A DNA stretch of 64,000 nt from Solenopsis invicta (taxonomy: Eukaryota; Arthropoda; Insecta; Hymenoptera; Formicidae). The stretch is taken from contig NC_052665.1 in NCBI RefSeq assembly GCF_016802725.1, positions 6,696,001-6,760,000 on the forward strand, given 5' to 3'. Each line of letters opens with the position of its first letter. Within the stretch, counting starts at the first letter, position 1. The notes beneath the pieces are model-generated. The model did no database searches, was not told the origin of the DNA, and saw nothing but the letters and a program-made list of their open reading frames with translations. Below are positions 23,291 through 35,890 of this stretch, one piece after another. A program made the position numbers and the translations under genes.

Positions 23291-25285
23291 TATATAGTGA
23301 CAATATATTTTCGAATCCCTATTTTAACCATGTTCTTCAGGTGACGTAACCGACAATCTATCATCTGTATACCGTCAAACTGCTCCGCGGCCGATTAAAT
23401 ACTGCCCGCAATTTCCACGGAAGTTGGACGCAATCGATAGCGCAACTAGTTGCGGACTTGCCGAGAACACGCGTGCTCATGTTACTGGACAGCTAACGTA
23501 AATTCATTGTGCATGTTTCCTGAATACTTGGGACAATGTCCCTTAACCTTTTGTGACCTGCATTAATTTTCATAAACGATTAAATATTATCATATTAAAA
23601 TATTATAATTAATTTATAATATTGACATTTAACGCCTGACACGTAATGCTTACAGTCTCTATATGATATAATTCTTATCCTAATTAGATTTATCTAAATT
23701 TGTGTTTTTAAAATATTCCCTTCATTCCAAATATTTTCCACACGAAAACAAGTCACGGCGCGTGTCATCCATTTTTGATTATATAATTAATTTTTCAATC
23801 GCCCTTCGAAAAATAGTTCATATCGTTAAAATAACGGCGATAAAATCAGCCCAAAAAGGTCTATTCAAATGCAGAAAAATCGTTTCGAGCATGTGAACGT
23901 GTCGAGAGAATAAAATATCGACAATATTTAATAAACTTCGATCACATCACCGAATTTAGATATTACAATTTTACAGTGCATTGAATAATTTATCACGTTT
24001 GAATTTCATGTTAACGCAACATTTTGCACTACTGGTCTCTCCATTGAATTCAATATCCAGTCAATATCCAGCTGCTTGAACACGAATCAGCAGATGTTAT
24101 AGAGTTATGAAAGGAAATCTCACGAATCTTCTTACCTCTCCATCTAGATTGAACTTGTTAACATGAACACTCGCTCCACGCAGTCTGCTCTATATTTGTA
24201 TCGCCAGATTAATAAAGAGCAACAAGAAACGCTTCGTGTTTCCGTGAATATAGTTTGATAAAAGCAAAATACTTGTATAGAAATATAATTTTTTTTTTAT
24301 CATATTTAAATATGTAATTTTTAATTCATTTTTTCTACCTTTTTACTCTGGTTGCATATTTCAATAAATATTTTAATTACTAATCCGCGGTTTATAATGC
24401 TGCAAACGTATGTAACATTAATCGAAAGTATATATTAATATTCTATCGCTACAAAACGAAACTGCGATATTTTGGTGATCGTGGCTTAGCGATTCGAGTT
24501 TCATTTACGCTCGCGCGCGAAGCGCGTATATTTCTTGTCGCTATATTGAATAACTCGCGATCGCAGCGGCAGCGGCTGCGATCGGCAGAATCGGGCTCGC
24601 GATGCGCCGATATTGCGCGTGCCACCGTCCGCGCGGGGGTTGAAATCGATATACCGACAACACAAATCAAGTTTCGCCGTCGTTCGCGATGACGGCGAAA
24701 GCTACCAACCGCCGTTATTTCCTGCGGCTGGCGTCGTCGTACGGTAAAGCAGTTACGGGCCGGCAATATCGTAAATACGATACCCGGCCGCCTGGACAGC
24801 CGCTCGAATCCCAGGCCAGGGGATTCTCTTTGCCGTTCCCTCCTAGCACGCTATAGGGGTTTTCCGGTCGCCTGATCACAATCTCACGAAAATTGGGTCG
24901 CACCGCGAGCCCGTCGCCGCACCCGCCGCATCCGCCGCACCCGCGCAATCGTTCAACCCTTTCAAACACCCCTTCAATTCTGGGATTCACTCCGGCGCGG
25001 CCTGGCCTGGCTCGATCGTCGATCGGGGAAAAAATTGCCGTTCAGCTCTGTCACCGTTGTTGCGCTAATTGCCCGTTTGATGTTCGGCTAGCAATCGCGT
25101 AAGGCTAGACGTTTAAATAACGATGGCGTCTAACTCGCAATTCTTCTTCTGCATTAAAATTAAGAACTTTTTATAACTTTTTATTTGCTTTCACTTCTTT
25201 TAGAGAGCAGAACAATAGTCTTATGAATATCTTCTGAAGTTAACCCGAGAAATATAGTTACTTGGGATGTTTTGTATACCGCAAT
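23291..25285. other. Gene-free stretch with CpG island
   Basis: 24450-25130 is strongly CpG-rich and open in several overlapping frames at once. A CCGC(A/C)-type repeat near 24912-24950 gives a low-complexity Pro/His reading. The remainder is AT-rich. Confidence 0.45.
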
Positions 25286-25650
25286 GTCAAAAAAAAATAA
25301 AACTCACGTCACAGAAAAATTTTTACTGATTCACACAAAATTCTTATTTATTTTTCATTCAAAGATTTCGAGATCCAATTTGTACAATAGAAACAAGTTA
25401 TAACTCATATATTTATAACATTGATTTATATTAATAACAACCAAAGTATAGAAATCAATACAGGTGATCGTTCGTTAAATTCAACCAAGCATAGTAAGAG
25501 TTTATATTATAAATTTGAAATATAATAACAATAGCTTGAATGAGTTAAAAAGTATTATAAGCTATATTAATATCTTCATGTTTATACAATACAAAAGCTT
25601 TATACCATGTTTTCATAAATATTTATTTTTATTTATTTTTATTGAAAAAT
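25286..25650. repeat. Dispersed repeat pair, copy 1 (partner at 44794-45113)
   Basis: Shares ACTCACGTCACAG, TTTTTACTGATTCA, AATTTGTACAATAGAAA, CAAGTTATAACTC and GAGTTAAAAAGTAT in the same order and spacing with 44794-45113. It ends in an ATTTTTATTGA-rich tail. No coding potential. Confidence 0.75.
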
Positions 25651-27500
25651 ATTTTATATAATTTTTCATATAAATTTTACGTCTATATAATCTAACAAAC
25701 ACATATAATAAAAATAAACTAGTTTTAATAATTCTGCAAAAGCGAACATAATATAAATTATTTTATATAACGACTTGATTTTATTTTAAATCGCTATAAA
25801 ATAGATATTTTATTTAAACTAAATAAACAAATAAACAAATTGATTATTTGCTGTAAATGAAAATATTTTGTTTTTTTTACTCTATGCTCGATAAACCTTT
25901 AAATATAAAATTCCAATAAAAGTTGATATTTTCTCTTTTTTTTTCAGAAAAAGTTGATTAAATCTATATCCTATTGATTAAATCTATATTCTTAGATATT
26001 AATGAATTACTAAGCAATCAGTAATATATAATGTTAATAATGCATGTAATTAACAATGACTTTCGACCAAAATGTTCGTGTTTTTGACAAGCGTTAACTT
26101 ATCTTATTAATTTGGAATTTTTACTAAAATTTATATACGTATACCATTGACAATGGAAACACGTAAGTTCACTACGGACCTTATGTGTTACTTTTTCATT
26201 TATTTCATAACTTTTTTCTTTTCATTACTGAATTGATGAATTCTCTGGAAAAATCTTATGAATGGTCCTGTTTCCATAATAAATGTTTTACATTAATAAT
26301 AATGTTTTACTCGACTCACTTAAAAAAGACCTAAACCCTGAGGTCAAAACGTTACAAATAAAGTTGATTATTAAACACAGTTTGTCAGTTTGTCAACTAA
26401 ATTCCAATTATTTATTATTAACAACTTTTACTTTTAACTAGAATGTAAAAAATCACACCAGTAATCATTTACACAAAAAGTAGAATGAACATTCCCGGGT
26501 TAAATGTAATAAATTAAGTTATAAAATAAAGCGATGAACCAACACCTTAAAAGTTGTGAGAAAAAGATTCACACATTAGCGCTCAATAGTTTAACATCAA
26601 GATTCGTCGAATTGAAAAGGAGCAGTGATAAAAAAAAACTGCGCATTAAATCTAACACGTCGCGGTTGGTATTTAAATAGGCCACCCTCCTGTCTGCGGG
26701 TATGAATATGTCACCGTGGTTGATGAGCCGGAAAAATAAGCGCGGATTTCGACGGCAGAAAAAGAAGAGATAGGTGAGCGGCGATTGTTTTATGCACGCG
26801 TATATATTGTACGTCGGGCGCGAGGTGACGTTCGCGTGATAACAATAAAAGCATCCAGTATATTCGGCTATCATACATCGTACTCATGGAATGCGGGCGC
26901 GGAACGCGAGAAACGAACGCGCGAGCGTGTATAAAATTACGGTCTGGGAGAAAAGAAGACTTCGCCACTCTCCCCGACCCCTTTCGTACCCCTATTTTCG
27001 CACGCCCGGGCCAAACCCCGTTCCTTTTTTCCTGCTGCGGAATTGTTCCGGCGATGGCGAGGCGGCTGATTTATTGGGCCGTAAATTACGCTAATGCACA
27101 CTTTTTAGTCTCATGAGCGAGATTTAAGTAAACGAGAGGAAGGGAGACAGTAAACGAGAGGAAGGGCCCGAAGGAGGGATAAGAAGATGCCGGGCGATGA
27201 AAAGCAATGTGGAATTAATGTCAAGAAATTGTTCGCAAAATCCGCAAATCATTCGCGACTTATCTGTGCGTGACGTCAAACGTACAAAAAGAATCATTTA
27301 TTCTTTTTAATTAAAGTATTCAAGTAAATAAATAATAAATCTCACTATCCATTTAAACTATAATATATCACACGTATGTGAATCTTGTTCTTTTTCTTAA
27401 TTTTTCTATTATTCTGTAATTATTAAGTTGTTACATAAGTTTGGTTCTTCTTTTATCTTTCTTTCAATGAAATATACATTTATAATGTGTATTTGTAACG
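25651..27500. other. Gene-free stretch
   Basis: 25650-26560 is AT-rich. Near 26318-26372 lies GACCTAAACCCTGAGGTCAA with AACGTTACAAATAAA after it, possibly a retroelement 3' end. 26560-27300 is CpG-rich with a tandem AGTAAACGAGAGGAAGGG pair (27127-27166). Confidence 0.4.
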
Positions 27501-27895
27501 TACTTCCATAGAAGTAACTGATCCGCACGTTTATTTGAATTTAGTAAACAATAAAACTCGAATTCAGTACACTGCAAACAATCACATATATTTACACATT
27601 ACGTATACCTACATACATATTTTTTTAGCAATAATGTATTAAGCGTTTAAAAAAATAGAATAGCATAGTCTATGTGTTACATAAGTCCGTTCAGTTTTTT
27701 TTTACCTTTTTTTTCAATAAAACATACATTTGTAATTTTTTCTTAAACGTTTAATATACTGTTGTTCATAAAAAATATATATGCAGGTGCGTATAATGAT
27801 GCAAATATATATGATTGTTCGCAGTGTATTGAATTCGGATCCAATTGTTCGCAAAATTTAAATGACTGTGCGGATCAGTCATTCCTACGGAAGTA
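27501..27895. mobile_element. ~395-bp MITE with ~157-bp inverted arms
   Basis: The left arm (27501-27657) and right arm (27738-27895) are reverse complements over nearly their whole length. They share TACTTCC at the tips, ACTGATCCGCAC, GAATTCA(G/A)TACACTGC and AACAATCA(C/T)ATATATTT. The loop (27676-27737) starts GTTACATAAGTCCGTTC and repeats, in direct orientation, the sequence just outside the left tip (27430-27495). No coding capacity. Confidence 0.85.
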
Positions 27896-30071
27896 TAATC
27901 GCTTATAAAATCTATTAATTATAAGTTCTATTGGTGTCAGATATTCTCTCAATATTCATAGAAAATTTTAAAATTGTATCCACAATATATGTTTCATGTC
28001 AAGGCAAATTCGATTTTTTTCACGCTAAAATCGCGATGAATAAAGGCGAGTTTTCATTGCACGTACCGCTTATTGTTACTGATATTTGTTAACGGTAATG
28101 AACTACGCGCGTTTATCATAATTCGACATAACTGAAGGTGCACGGGTGTTTCGTCCTGTTGTTCGGGCCACCGGGTCATGCGCGCGAGATAAACGCGTCT
28201 CCGATATCAATTTATGGGCGAAAAGCCATCGATCATCGAGCGACTGTGACCCGGTCCCGCGATGATGGTACTCAACGGATATTATTCCGCTAAAGTTATA
28301 CATCGTACTCATAATTAATATACATTCCGACCCGTTGATTATTTCACGCGGAAGTCAGGGGGAGCAGCGAGTGATGGGAGGGAGTGGAGGCAGACGGGGA
28401 TCGCTAAAATGTATGTATATGTGGATCGTTCGTTAAAGCAACGCCGTAATGAGGGCTGATAAAATTTCGCGGGCAGCGCGACGAACGAGCGCGAAATGAC
28501 GGGCGGAGATTAAACCGTTTCCGACATCGGTTATTCACTGGCCGACCGCGAACACTTCATCGTTTTGTAATCGCCTTTCCGCACGGCGCCGCGATATCAC
28601 GAACCGATATTTATAGGGCGTCGCAGCTAATTATTTCGAGCGAGAGAAACGCTTATGCGACCCGTTTCCGGCCCGTTAATTAGCGGAACGCGTGTACCCC
28701 GGACGCGGCCGTCGTCGGCGATTCGCACCGCGGGGCGCAGTGTGTTAATGATGCCGCTGCGGTGAATGCATCATGTCAAATGGAGCGAGCAGGCCGATGC
28801 TGAAATAGGACATCGCATAGGGCTCTTTCTTCTTCTCTTGTTTTTAAATATTTATATAAAAACTTGCAGTTGACGTTTTCCTCTCTCTTTTTTTTTTATA
28901 CGACACTTTTGTGTACTTTTATGCATAATTAAAGTATCGATCTGCGACAATTTTGCGCCAACCTTTGTATATTTATTTAAGTTTGAATAATAAAATTTTA
29001 CTATTTTGCCTAAAAAATTTAATTTGCAAATAAGTATTTATTTTTATCTCCAACTCTTATTACTCTTGGTAATTCTTTATCTACTATAATTTAGTTTAAC
29101 TAGAATCTCGCTGCGCAATTTCGTAAATCTGGAAATTAACGTTTTGCAAATTTCAGGCATGATATAGGATGAGACCAACATAAGCGAAGATCTAAGCGCA
29201 ACCCGCAGAGCGAATGTGCACACCATTGCACCATTTCGCGCGAGACTCGCGACGCGCTGGATGCTGCGGCTCAATTAAGCCGCGTGCGTATACAAGCGTT
29301 TTGAGGAACGAGGTTATTATACCGATCTACGAGCGGCGGATACGCTGCCTACAACGGAATGATCAGTATCGCGTGTTTGTCGAGTTCCCAATGAGCGTCG
29401 CGTTATACCTGCCTACGATCGACAAATATAGGACCGTCGCTGCGGCTTTGCTGCGTTCTATGCACCAGGGATAAGCCTCCGCAAATAGTGACATTAATTG
29501 CCTACGCTGCGCCCTATTTGCATGCCATTATTCAGAATAATTGATGACTATTGGCCGGCGTATGCGTTGAAACTCATTACCATACTTAACGTCCGGCGCA
29601 ATGGAATGTAGCGATTGCAAAAAATGTCCACGAACCCCTAGCAGACGAGTGTCTCGATTTTGCCGTTCATAACAGCGTCTAATTGCGAAAAGCGGAATGC
29701 AGTTATCAGAGGTTCGCACGTTGGCGCGCGTCCAATAGAATACCACGACTGCTCCATGTCGCGATCCAGTCGACAATTGTAACCATGACGTAACATCTTT
29801 CATCTGCATCATTAACCGTGCATGTAATGAGAATAGATTTAAATAAATAAACATAAACTATTATCAACACTTAGAATGATAACTAACTTTTCATGTAACT
29901 TCGGGCAAAGTTTTATTTCTGGAAGCTCTTCAATTTTTGGGAGAAAAAATACAATAATAATAACAAAATAAATTTAATATAATAATTGTTTAAATTGTTT
30001 AAAAATAATTGTTATATAGACAATTTAATGTAAAATATTATTCATATATATTAAGATGTAACTGAAACTAA
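27896..30071. other. Gene-free stretch, largely CpG-rich
   Basis: 28010-28800 and 29070-29830 are CpG-rich, unique-looking DNA with TTAATTAG-, TTTATGG- and CGTAAT-type words, compatible with conserved regulatory DNA near a developmental gene. Only comparative alignment could show that. 28800-29070 and 29830-30070 are AT-rich. Confidence 0.4.
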
Positions 30072-30345
30072 TTATTTTAATTGCACTTTTTTGGCTTTCG
30101 TTTCAGCAAATTCATCGATTATACCATCATAATTAATATCATTAACGATATTATATTCAATTACAGAAAGATTGAATAATCGTTTTTGTTCGATAGTCAA
30201 TCTTAAATAATTTTTAATTAAGTTTAATTTGCTAACATTTCTCTTTTATGAAGCCGTAGAAAAGCGAGAAGTCTAAAAATATTCAAAGAGTAATATTGAT
30301 ACTTGGAAATGATTCAATTAATCTAAAGTTTGAAGAGCCTGTTAA
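30072..30345 (-). pseudogene. C-terminal remnant of an hAT-type transposase (dimerisation region)
   Basis: Minus-strand translation ends ...SKLNLIKNYLR, then IEQKRLFNLSVIEYNIVND and DGIIDEFAETKAKKVQLK, with a stop at 30072-30074. This matches the hallmark end of hAT/ZMYM1-like transposases, where a Ser-Lys-Leu-x-Leu-Ile-Lys-x-Tyr-Leu-Arg block is followed by a Leu-rich helix and an acidic D(L/I)IDEFA tail. Upstream, the expected FP-x-IN-x-xL and IFL motifs are readable only across an in-frame TGA and a one-base frame change, and the A-S-A-E-R segment has another stop. The element is dead and only the last ~90 codons are recognisable. Family recognition is from memory of the motif. Confidence 0.7.
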
Positions 30346-31672
30346 ATATCCAGCGAAGATACAGTTTTAATGTTTTGTATCACTGTCGAGGCTTCGAAGT
30401 TAAAAGCACGGAGGCGAAATTAAAAATTTGAAAATATTATGTTTGATAATTTTTTGATTTCCATGTTAGGGTTTGTGTTATTCTTACCTAGTTTACGGCT
30501 CTGTTATCTACGTTACTAATTGATAGTAACTTAGAAAACATTTTTAATAAATTCTTTACAATATTTTAAAATGCTCATGAGCATCAGTATATTATTAAGT
30601 TGTTCATCAATTTAATTTGAGATTATGTATTTTGGTTTTACAAGCAAACAAGAATGTGTTTCATTATCGATGAATATGCTGCATGCAGTTTATGTTAATA
30701 GAAAATTGTAATATCAAAATTGTTATTATAATAGGTAGTAATAATGTAATAAGATTTACTGCAAACCGATATTGGCTCTCTTATCTTTTATGTTCGACTA
30801 TTTCTAATATTAAAAAAAAAAAATTAATTTTTCTACATAATAATGTCAAACGATATTTTTTAAAGATGTTACGTGACAAAAATGTGACGTGAGCATTTAA
30901 ATATATAAAATAAAATAATGTTACTGATTGATTTAGTGATTTAGTGAAATTTAAGATAAAATTATTTTTAATAATTTAAAGATTTAATTTTTCAACTCAA
31001 TAATGAATGATAACATCAATTGAGATGTTTTCCAAACGTGTTAAATCACCACTGAACATCAAACTCCCATTCGCTTTTCTTCGCACGTGCAAAACTTTGC
31101 GTTTATTTCTCTTTTATTGTCGAAGTGTCGGGTTGGGCTTAGTTATTGGAGGAAATCATCCCGTTCTCCTTGTACGGAACGATGCTTGCAATTTCGTTCG
31201 AAAGTTTTCGACAAAAGTTACCTGGTTCTCAGTTCGCGAGGAGTACCTTTAGTTGTCCACAGGGAGCCGAAGATTTATGCGAGCCATGCGAGCCGAACAA
31301 TAAGCTAGCGGAGCTTTCCGGCAGGTAGAATGCCGGGATTTAACGTTATCAGCTTGAACACCTATTCATTACGTCGACTCTCCCGTAGTACGGTGTAATC
31401 AAAATTAAATTGACCACACCTACTGATATTTATAGTTATTACAACCTATCCTCCTTCCGTGATGAGGATGCGGGATTTAACGCGCGCGTTCATGAAAGAA
31501 GTGCACGATATGTATGATGAAAATTATCGAAGAGCGTATTTCGCATCTTATATCATGCTGCATTTTTCTATAATATGTCGCGTATAAAGGTTATAATATT
31601 ATCCAATGTAAATGATATGATAGGACAAAGATATCTAATAAGATTTATTAATAAAATTTGTTTAAGATCTAT
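30346..31672. other. Gene-free stretch
   Basis: 30346-31010 is AT-rich and may contain more unrecognisable transposase debris. 31020-31560 is CpG-richer with three overlapping chance frames. Confidence 0.4.
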
Positions 31673-31892
31673 TTTTCTCTTTCGAAATACAATTTAGCTG
31701 AGTACATGTTTAAAAATAATTTTGTTGTCAAAATAAATATGAAGAACGTACAAGCATGTTGCAAAAAGTTTTCACATTCTAACAACCAACTTAAACGTCC
31801 TACGCAATTATTTTGACGGTTTAAACAAAATTATCTCCAGATCTGTATGCAGCTAAATTTTTAGATAGCTTAGCTAAATTATTCTTTCCATG
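31673..31892. mobile_element. MITE family 1 copy
   Basis: Left side AATTTAGCTGAGTACATGTT leads into AAAAATAATTTTGTTGTC. The right side is TTTTGACGGTTTAAACAAAA followed by CAGCTAAATTTTTAGATAGC. The centre has GTTGCAAAAAGTTTT. It matches the copies at 23036 and 35891. Confidence 0.7.
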
Positions 31893-32535
31893 TTAGAAAT
31901 TTATTAAATATATTATTGATTTCAACGTTACATTTATCTCGGTAATATTTAAACCAATTTAATCAATTTAATTTAACGTAATTGACCTCGATTTTCTTAC
32001 ATTATCTAATGTTTCAAGAAAGTTTTATTATCAACGCTAAAACATATTGCCGGTATATAGGAGTAATGTCGATTGAGGTCTGTGACGTACAACTGATGGC
32101 TATCTAGCCTGTCATACCTCAAAGCTGAAGGCATGCCCCGATAGCGACCAAGTTTTCACCTCGTCGGAAACTCTCTTCACTAGGTGGTCTACATTCTCCC
32201 GAAAACTTTAATTAGCTCTCAGAACCTCTTATCTCACTCGGAAGGAAATCTTTATGCCCGACTGCCGGGGAGCGTCCGGTTAACAAATATAGGGCTCCGG
32301 ATATTTATTTTCGTGCTTCTCGAAAGCAATTCGCGATCTCGATTGAAAGAGAGTTTGTCCGGACCACGGGGCGCGTTGAACTCGCGTTGAATCGATATCG
32401 ACAAAACGTAACAATATGTATGTGCGTTTTCTACAAGTCGCACTCGCTTGAAAACTTTCGAGCATCGCAACCGTCTTGCGAAACTAGTCACGCGATCGAA
32501 TCTCCACGAGAAGTTCCCGTAAAAACGAGAATTCT

Positions 32536-32570
32536 AACGCCCTAAGAAAGTACCGAACTTTCTTAGCGTT
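32536..32570. other. Hairpin with 10-bp perfect upper stem
   Basis: CTAAGAAAGT (32542-32551) pairs with ACTTTCTTAG (32557-32566) over a 5-base loop. AACG and CGTT continue the stem below a two-base bulge. Confidence 0.5.
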
Positions 32571-32790
32571 TCTCTCAACGCGAGAAGAAATATCGATGCT
32601 CCGCCAGGAGGTTCTATAAGTAAAGAATAGATAAAAGTGAGCAAATTTAATTTAGGAAAAATCAGTTTCTAATCGGTCGAAGGATCTCCAAGGAGAAAAA
32701 AACACGGGAAAAAAATCCCTTTTGATTGCGGTCTCAAAAAGTTCAGGGTTATAGGCTCTGATCTCGAATGTTCTGACCCAGTCCCTTTCA

Positions 32791-32809
32791 GCGCGCGCGC
32801 GCGCGCGCG
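32791..32809. repeat. (GC)n microsatellite
   Basis: Nine GC units plus a G. Pure CG dinucleotide runs of this length are uncommon in animal genomes where CpG is methylated and lost. Confidence 0.9.
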
Positions 32810-33750
32810 GTAATCTGTTTAGGGCTCGGAAGGGCGATACCAACATTTCAGACCGTGTCCATCCATCCATCAAGTGACCTTTTTCGGGACGAAGTGGTTA
32901 TGGCTCGGCGGAAAGTACCACTTAGCAATTATGCGCGTGTCCATCTCGTCATCTGGCCTAATGAAAAAAGTTTCCTTGGTAGTGCAGGCGAACGTAAAAT
33001 TCTGTAGCTACGCGACGGGAAAGTAAATAAACTACGCAGATATAGAAGAGACTTTGATATTCGCACTTGGAGCTTGAGTGGCGACGGCGGCCTGGCAAGC
33101 CACCCATTTTCATTACGTAGCCGGGATGGGTACCGCGAAACCGGAAGTTCGGTCGGAGAGGCGAAACAAAAAAAAAAGAGAACTTTCGAGGGCGTAAGGG
33201 AGTTGACCCGGTTTCGCCGCGGTAATTACTATGCGCACCTAGTACGTCTCCAGCTCTGACGTTTCGCCGATGCAATTCGCAAATTCTCGGCGAAACCGCA
33301 GGCGCGCATTAATACCTCGGCTTAATATTTTCTCTGCGCAAATACTTTTCTAATATAAAATGTTCTAATAAGTTTTAATGAAAAAAAAAGACAGCAAATC
33401 GTTAGTAGTTAAAGCACACGAAAATCCCACATATTTATTTTTTATAATTTTTTTTTAAACAAATGCTAATTTTTTCCACTTTTTAAATGTACTTTTTGTA
33501 GCAGACAAATAAAATTCAAGCTGGCTTGATCACGTTTAATGCTAAACGTTAAATGATAATGAATGCAATGTACCAGCTTCGTGCGGATTATCAACGTTAG
33601 ACAGCGAGGGAGAAGACTTGCGTCTAGCATAAAAGATTAATTCGGCATTAGTGGCAAAGCTGGTGCGGAATCCTCGAAATCGTCAGCGTGTGTAAGGCAT
33701 CACGGTCGGAGGATTAGGCGACAAATAATCGAGTTCAGCTTCAGCGACGA

Positions 33751-33844
33751 CGGGAAGAGAGAGTTAGATAGATAGAGAGAGAGAGAGGGAGAGAGAGAGA
33801 GAGAAAGAGAGACAGAAAGAGAAGAAAAGGTTGAAGAGAGAGAC
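33751..33844. repeat. GA-rich purine tract
   Basis: Imperfect GAGA/GATA/GAAA microsatellite of about 90 bases, with a perfect GAGAGAGAGAGAGAGA-type core at 33775-33810. Confidence 0.9.
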
Positions 33845-34972
33845 GACGTGCGCTTAAGCTTATCTGCAAAGTTGCATCCCACATCGCTTCGCCGCCGACA
33901 GTTATGACGACGTCGAGCGGACGCGTAGATTAAGCAAAAAAATCCATCCAGCCGCCCGGTAGATGAAAGTGTCGAGGATCGTATTCCGAATTACCTACGT
34001 TCACCCGAGAAATATCAACGAAGGGATAATCCGGCGGACGCGGTGTTATCCTACCGAAGCTCGTCGTTCGTGGTGTCACGGTTTAAGGACCCCGGGCTTA
34101 TAGGCGTGTTATGCGGACCGATTTACCACCACGATATTTGCATGGTGTGTCTGTCGCCTTGATGCTCGACACGTGATGTACGCGCGAAATAAGCAAAGAG
34201 TGGCTATTATCGCGTTTGATGTCGCGCAGTCTGTTCGATCAGTCTAATGGGTTGGTTGATACTCTACCCTGCTCTTTCATGCGGAGAATAATAATTGTGC
34301 GTTCATATTACGAGCGACTTGTATATGTATTTACCTGATGCAAATGAAGATGCGCATTTCCGGTTTTAGAATATATTTTGTAGGTGAAAATTAAGTAGAG
34401 GAAAGAGATGTGATCAAGCCTGTTAAGTACAAAGGAAGACAGCCATCATAATGCGAGCGATGATAACTATATCGAGCCCAGTTGAGAGCGAGGTACAACG
34501 AGTGGTTAGTTGTACGTCATTTTTAGATAAAGTCGGGAGATACCGGCGCCTGGAAAAATTTCTCACGGACGGACGCCACGTCAGGAGTTCAACGGAGCGA
34601 CAACAGATAACGCGGAGTCCGCGTTCCTAAATCGCACGAAAAACACAATAAATCAGACCGATGTATCTTAAGATTCGGAATAGCGCGCGTTAAGGTCCGA
34701 AGTGTTCTTCAAATACGTCACAAAGTTTCTGTTTTGTAGGTAAACTTGGACGCGAACGCGGACGTTTAACTCTCTACGATTGCTGCGCGTTTCCTGAATT
34801 ATGGACCAACGGGCGCTGCTTACTTCGACGAAATTACGATGTCGCGACCGCTCAGTCTTTCTTACGTCTTTCACCAAATAGTCTTACAGTTTACAACTGG
34901 TTATAAGTAAATTTATACGCAGAAGAAACAGTATCAATCAGTATTTAATTAAAAAAATTAATTCTGTTTAGC

Positions 34973-35028
34973 AATCATTGTTTATATAAACAAGAAATTA
35001 TATTCTTGTTTGTATAAACTATGATAAT
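34973..35028. other. AT-rich hairpin, 16-bp stem
   Basis: TTTATATAAACAAGAA (34981-34996) pairs with TTCTTGTTTGTATAAA (35003-35018) with one mismatch over a 6-base loop. A looser outer stem (ATCATTG with TATGAT) extends to 34973 and 35028. Confidence 0.6.
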
Positions 35029-35890
35029 TTTGCTTAATATATAATTTAATCTCCTTTAAAGAGTTTTTGATAATCTTAAATTTCAGTAAAATGTTATACT
35101 ATTATTTCAATATATTATAAAAGCCATCTAAAAAACACAATATGAACATATTGACAATAATATTAAAACATTTAATTCTTGAAGATATTATTTTTATCTG
35201 ATACTTTTTCTTTTCAATTTATGAAAATTATTATTAAATAATGAGAATATATTTTTGCTGATGAAACTACCATACAAAATTCTTTATGCAAGCAAGTGTT
35301 ATATCTCTTTAACGTTATATCTTCTTTCAGTATTTAACATTTCAAAAATAAAAATATTTTTAAAACAAGAATGTTCTTTTTTCTGTGTAATTATTCATTT
35401 TTTTCAAATCATCTTTGTGCGCGTGATTTTAAAATCATATTTTACGATTTTTATTGTGATTCTTGAAAAATTACAAAATTTAATTCTTTCAGCAGTAAAC
35501 ACGTCTGGTCTTAAAAGTAAACAAAACACAAGTACGTCACAGACAGTTGGAATATTCCGCGCACGCAAGATCCATTCGTCAAAAGTATTCAAGCATTGAA
35601 AAGGTTAATTAATACAGTTTTATAAAATATTTGTATATTGTATACTGCCACGTAATGTACTATATATCTACCCATGAATACAGTCTAATTTTATGAAGAC
35701 TCCAATGCATGGTAATCCCCGTTGAGAACGTTTCATTGTGGCTAAAGAGTTTCTACTCTCATGCGTAGCAGTTAATTAAAACCCCATGTTGATGCAGGGC
35801 GACTCAACAACTATCAAATGCACGTGTTTGTCAATTAATATAATTCTCAAGTGATGTAGAAAATAAAACAAAGGGAAGAATACAAAGGAC
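35029..35890. other. AT-rich gene-free stretch
   Basis: A 114-codon plus-strand frame at 35255-35599 is Ile/Phe/Lys-rich, as expected from AT-rich DNA, and is not supported. Nothing else seen. Confidence 0.45.

Larger units (their letters stand above)
31893..34972. other. Gene-free stretch, mostly CpG-rich
   Basis: 32040-33340 and 33540-34870 are CpG-rich with many short overlapping frames and no credible exon; 33340-33540 is AT-rich. Separately listed are a hairpin at 32536, a GC microsatellite at 32791 and a GA tract at 33751. Confidence 0.45.
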
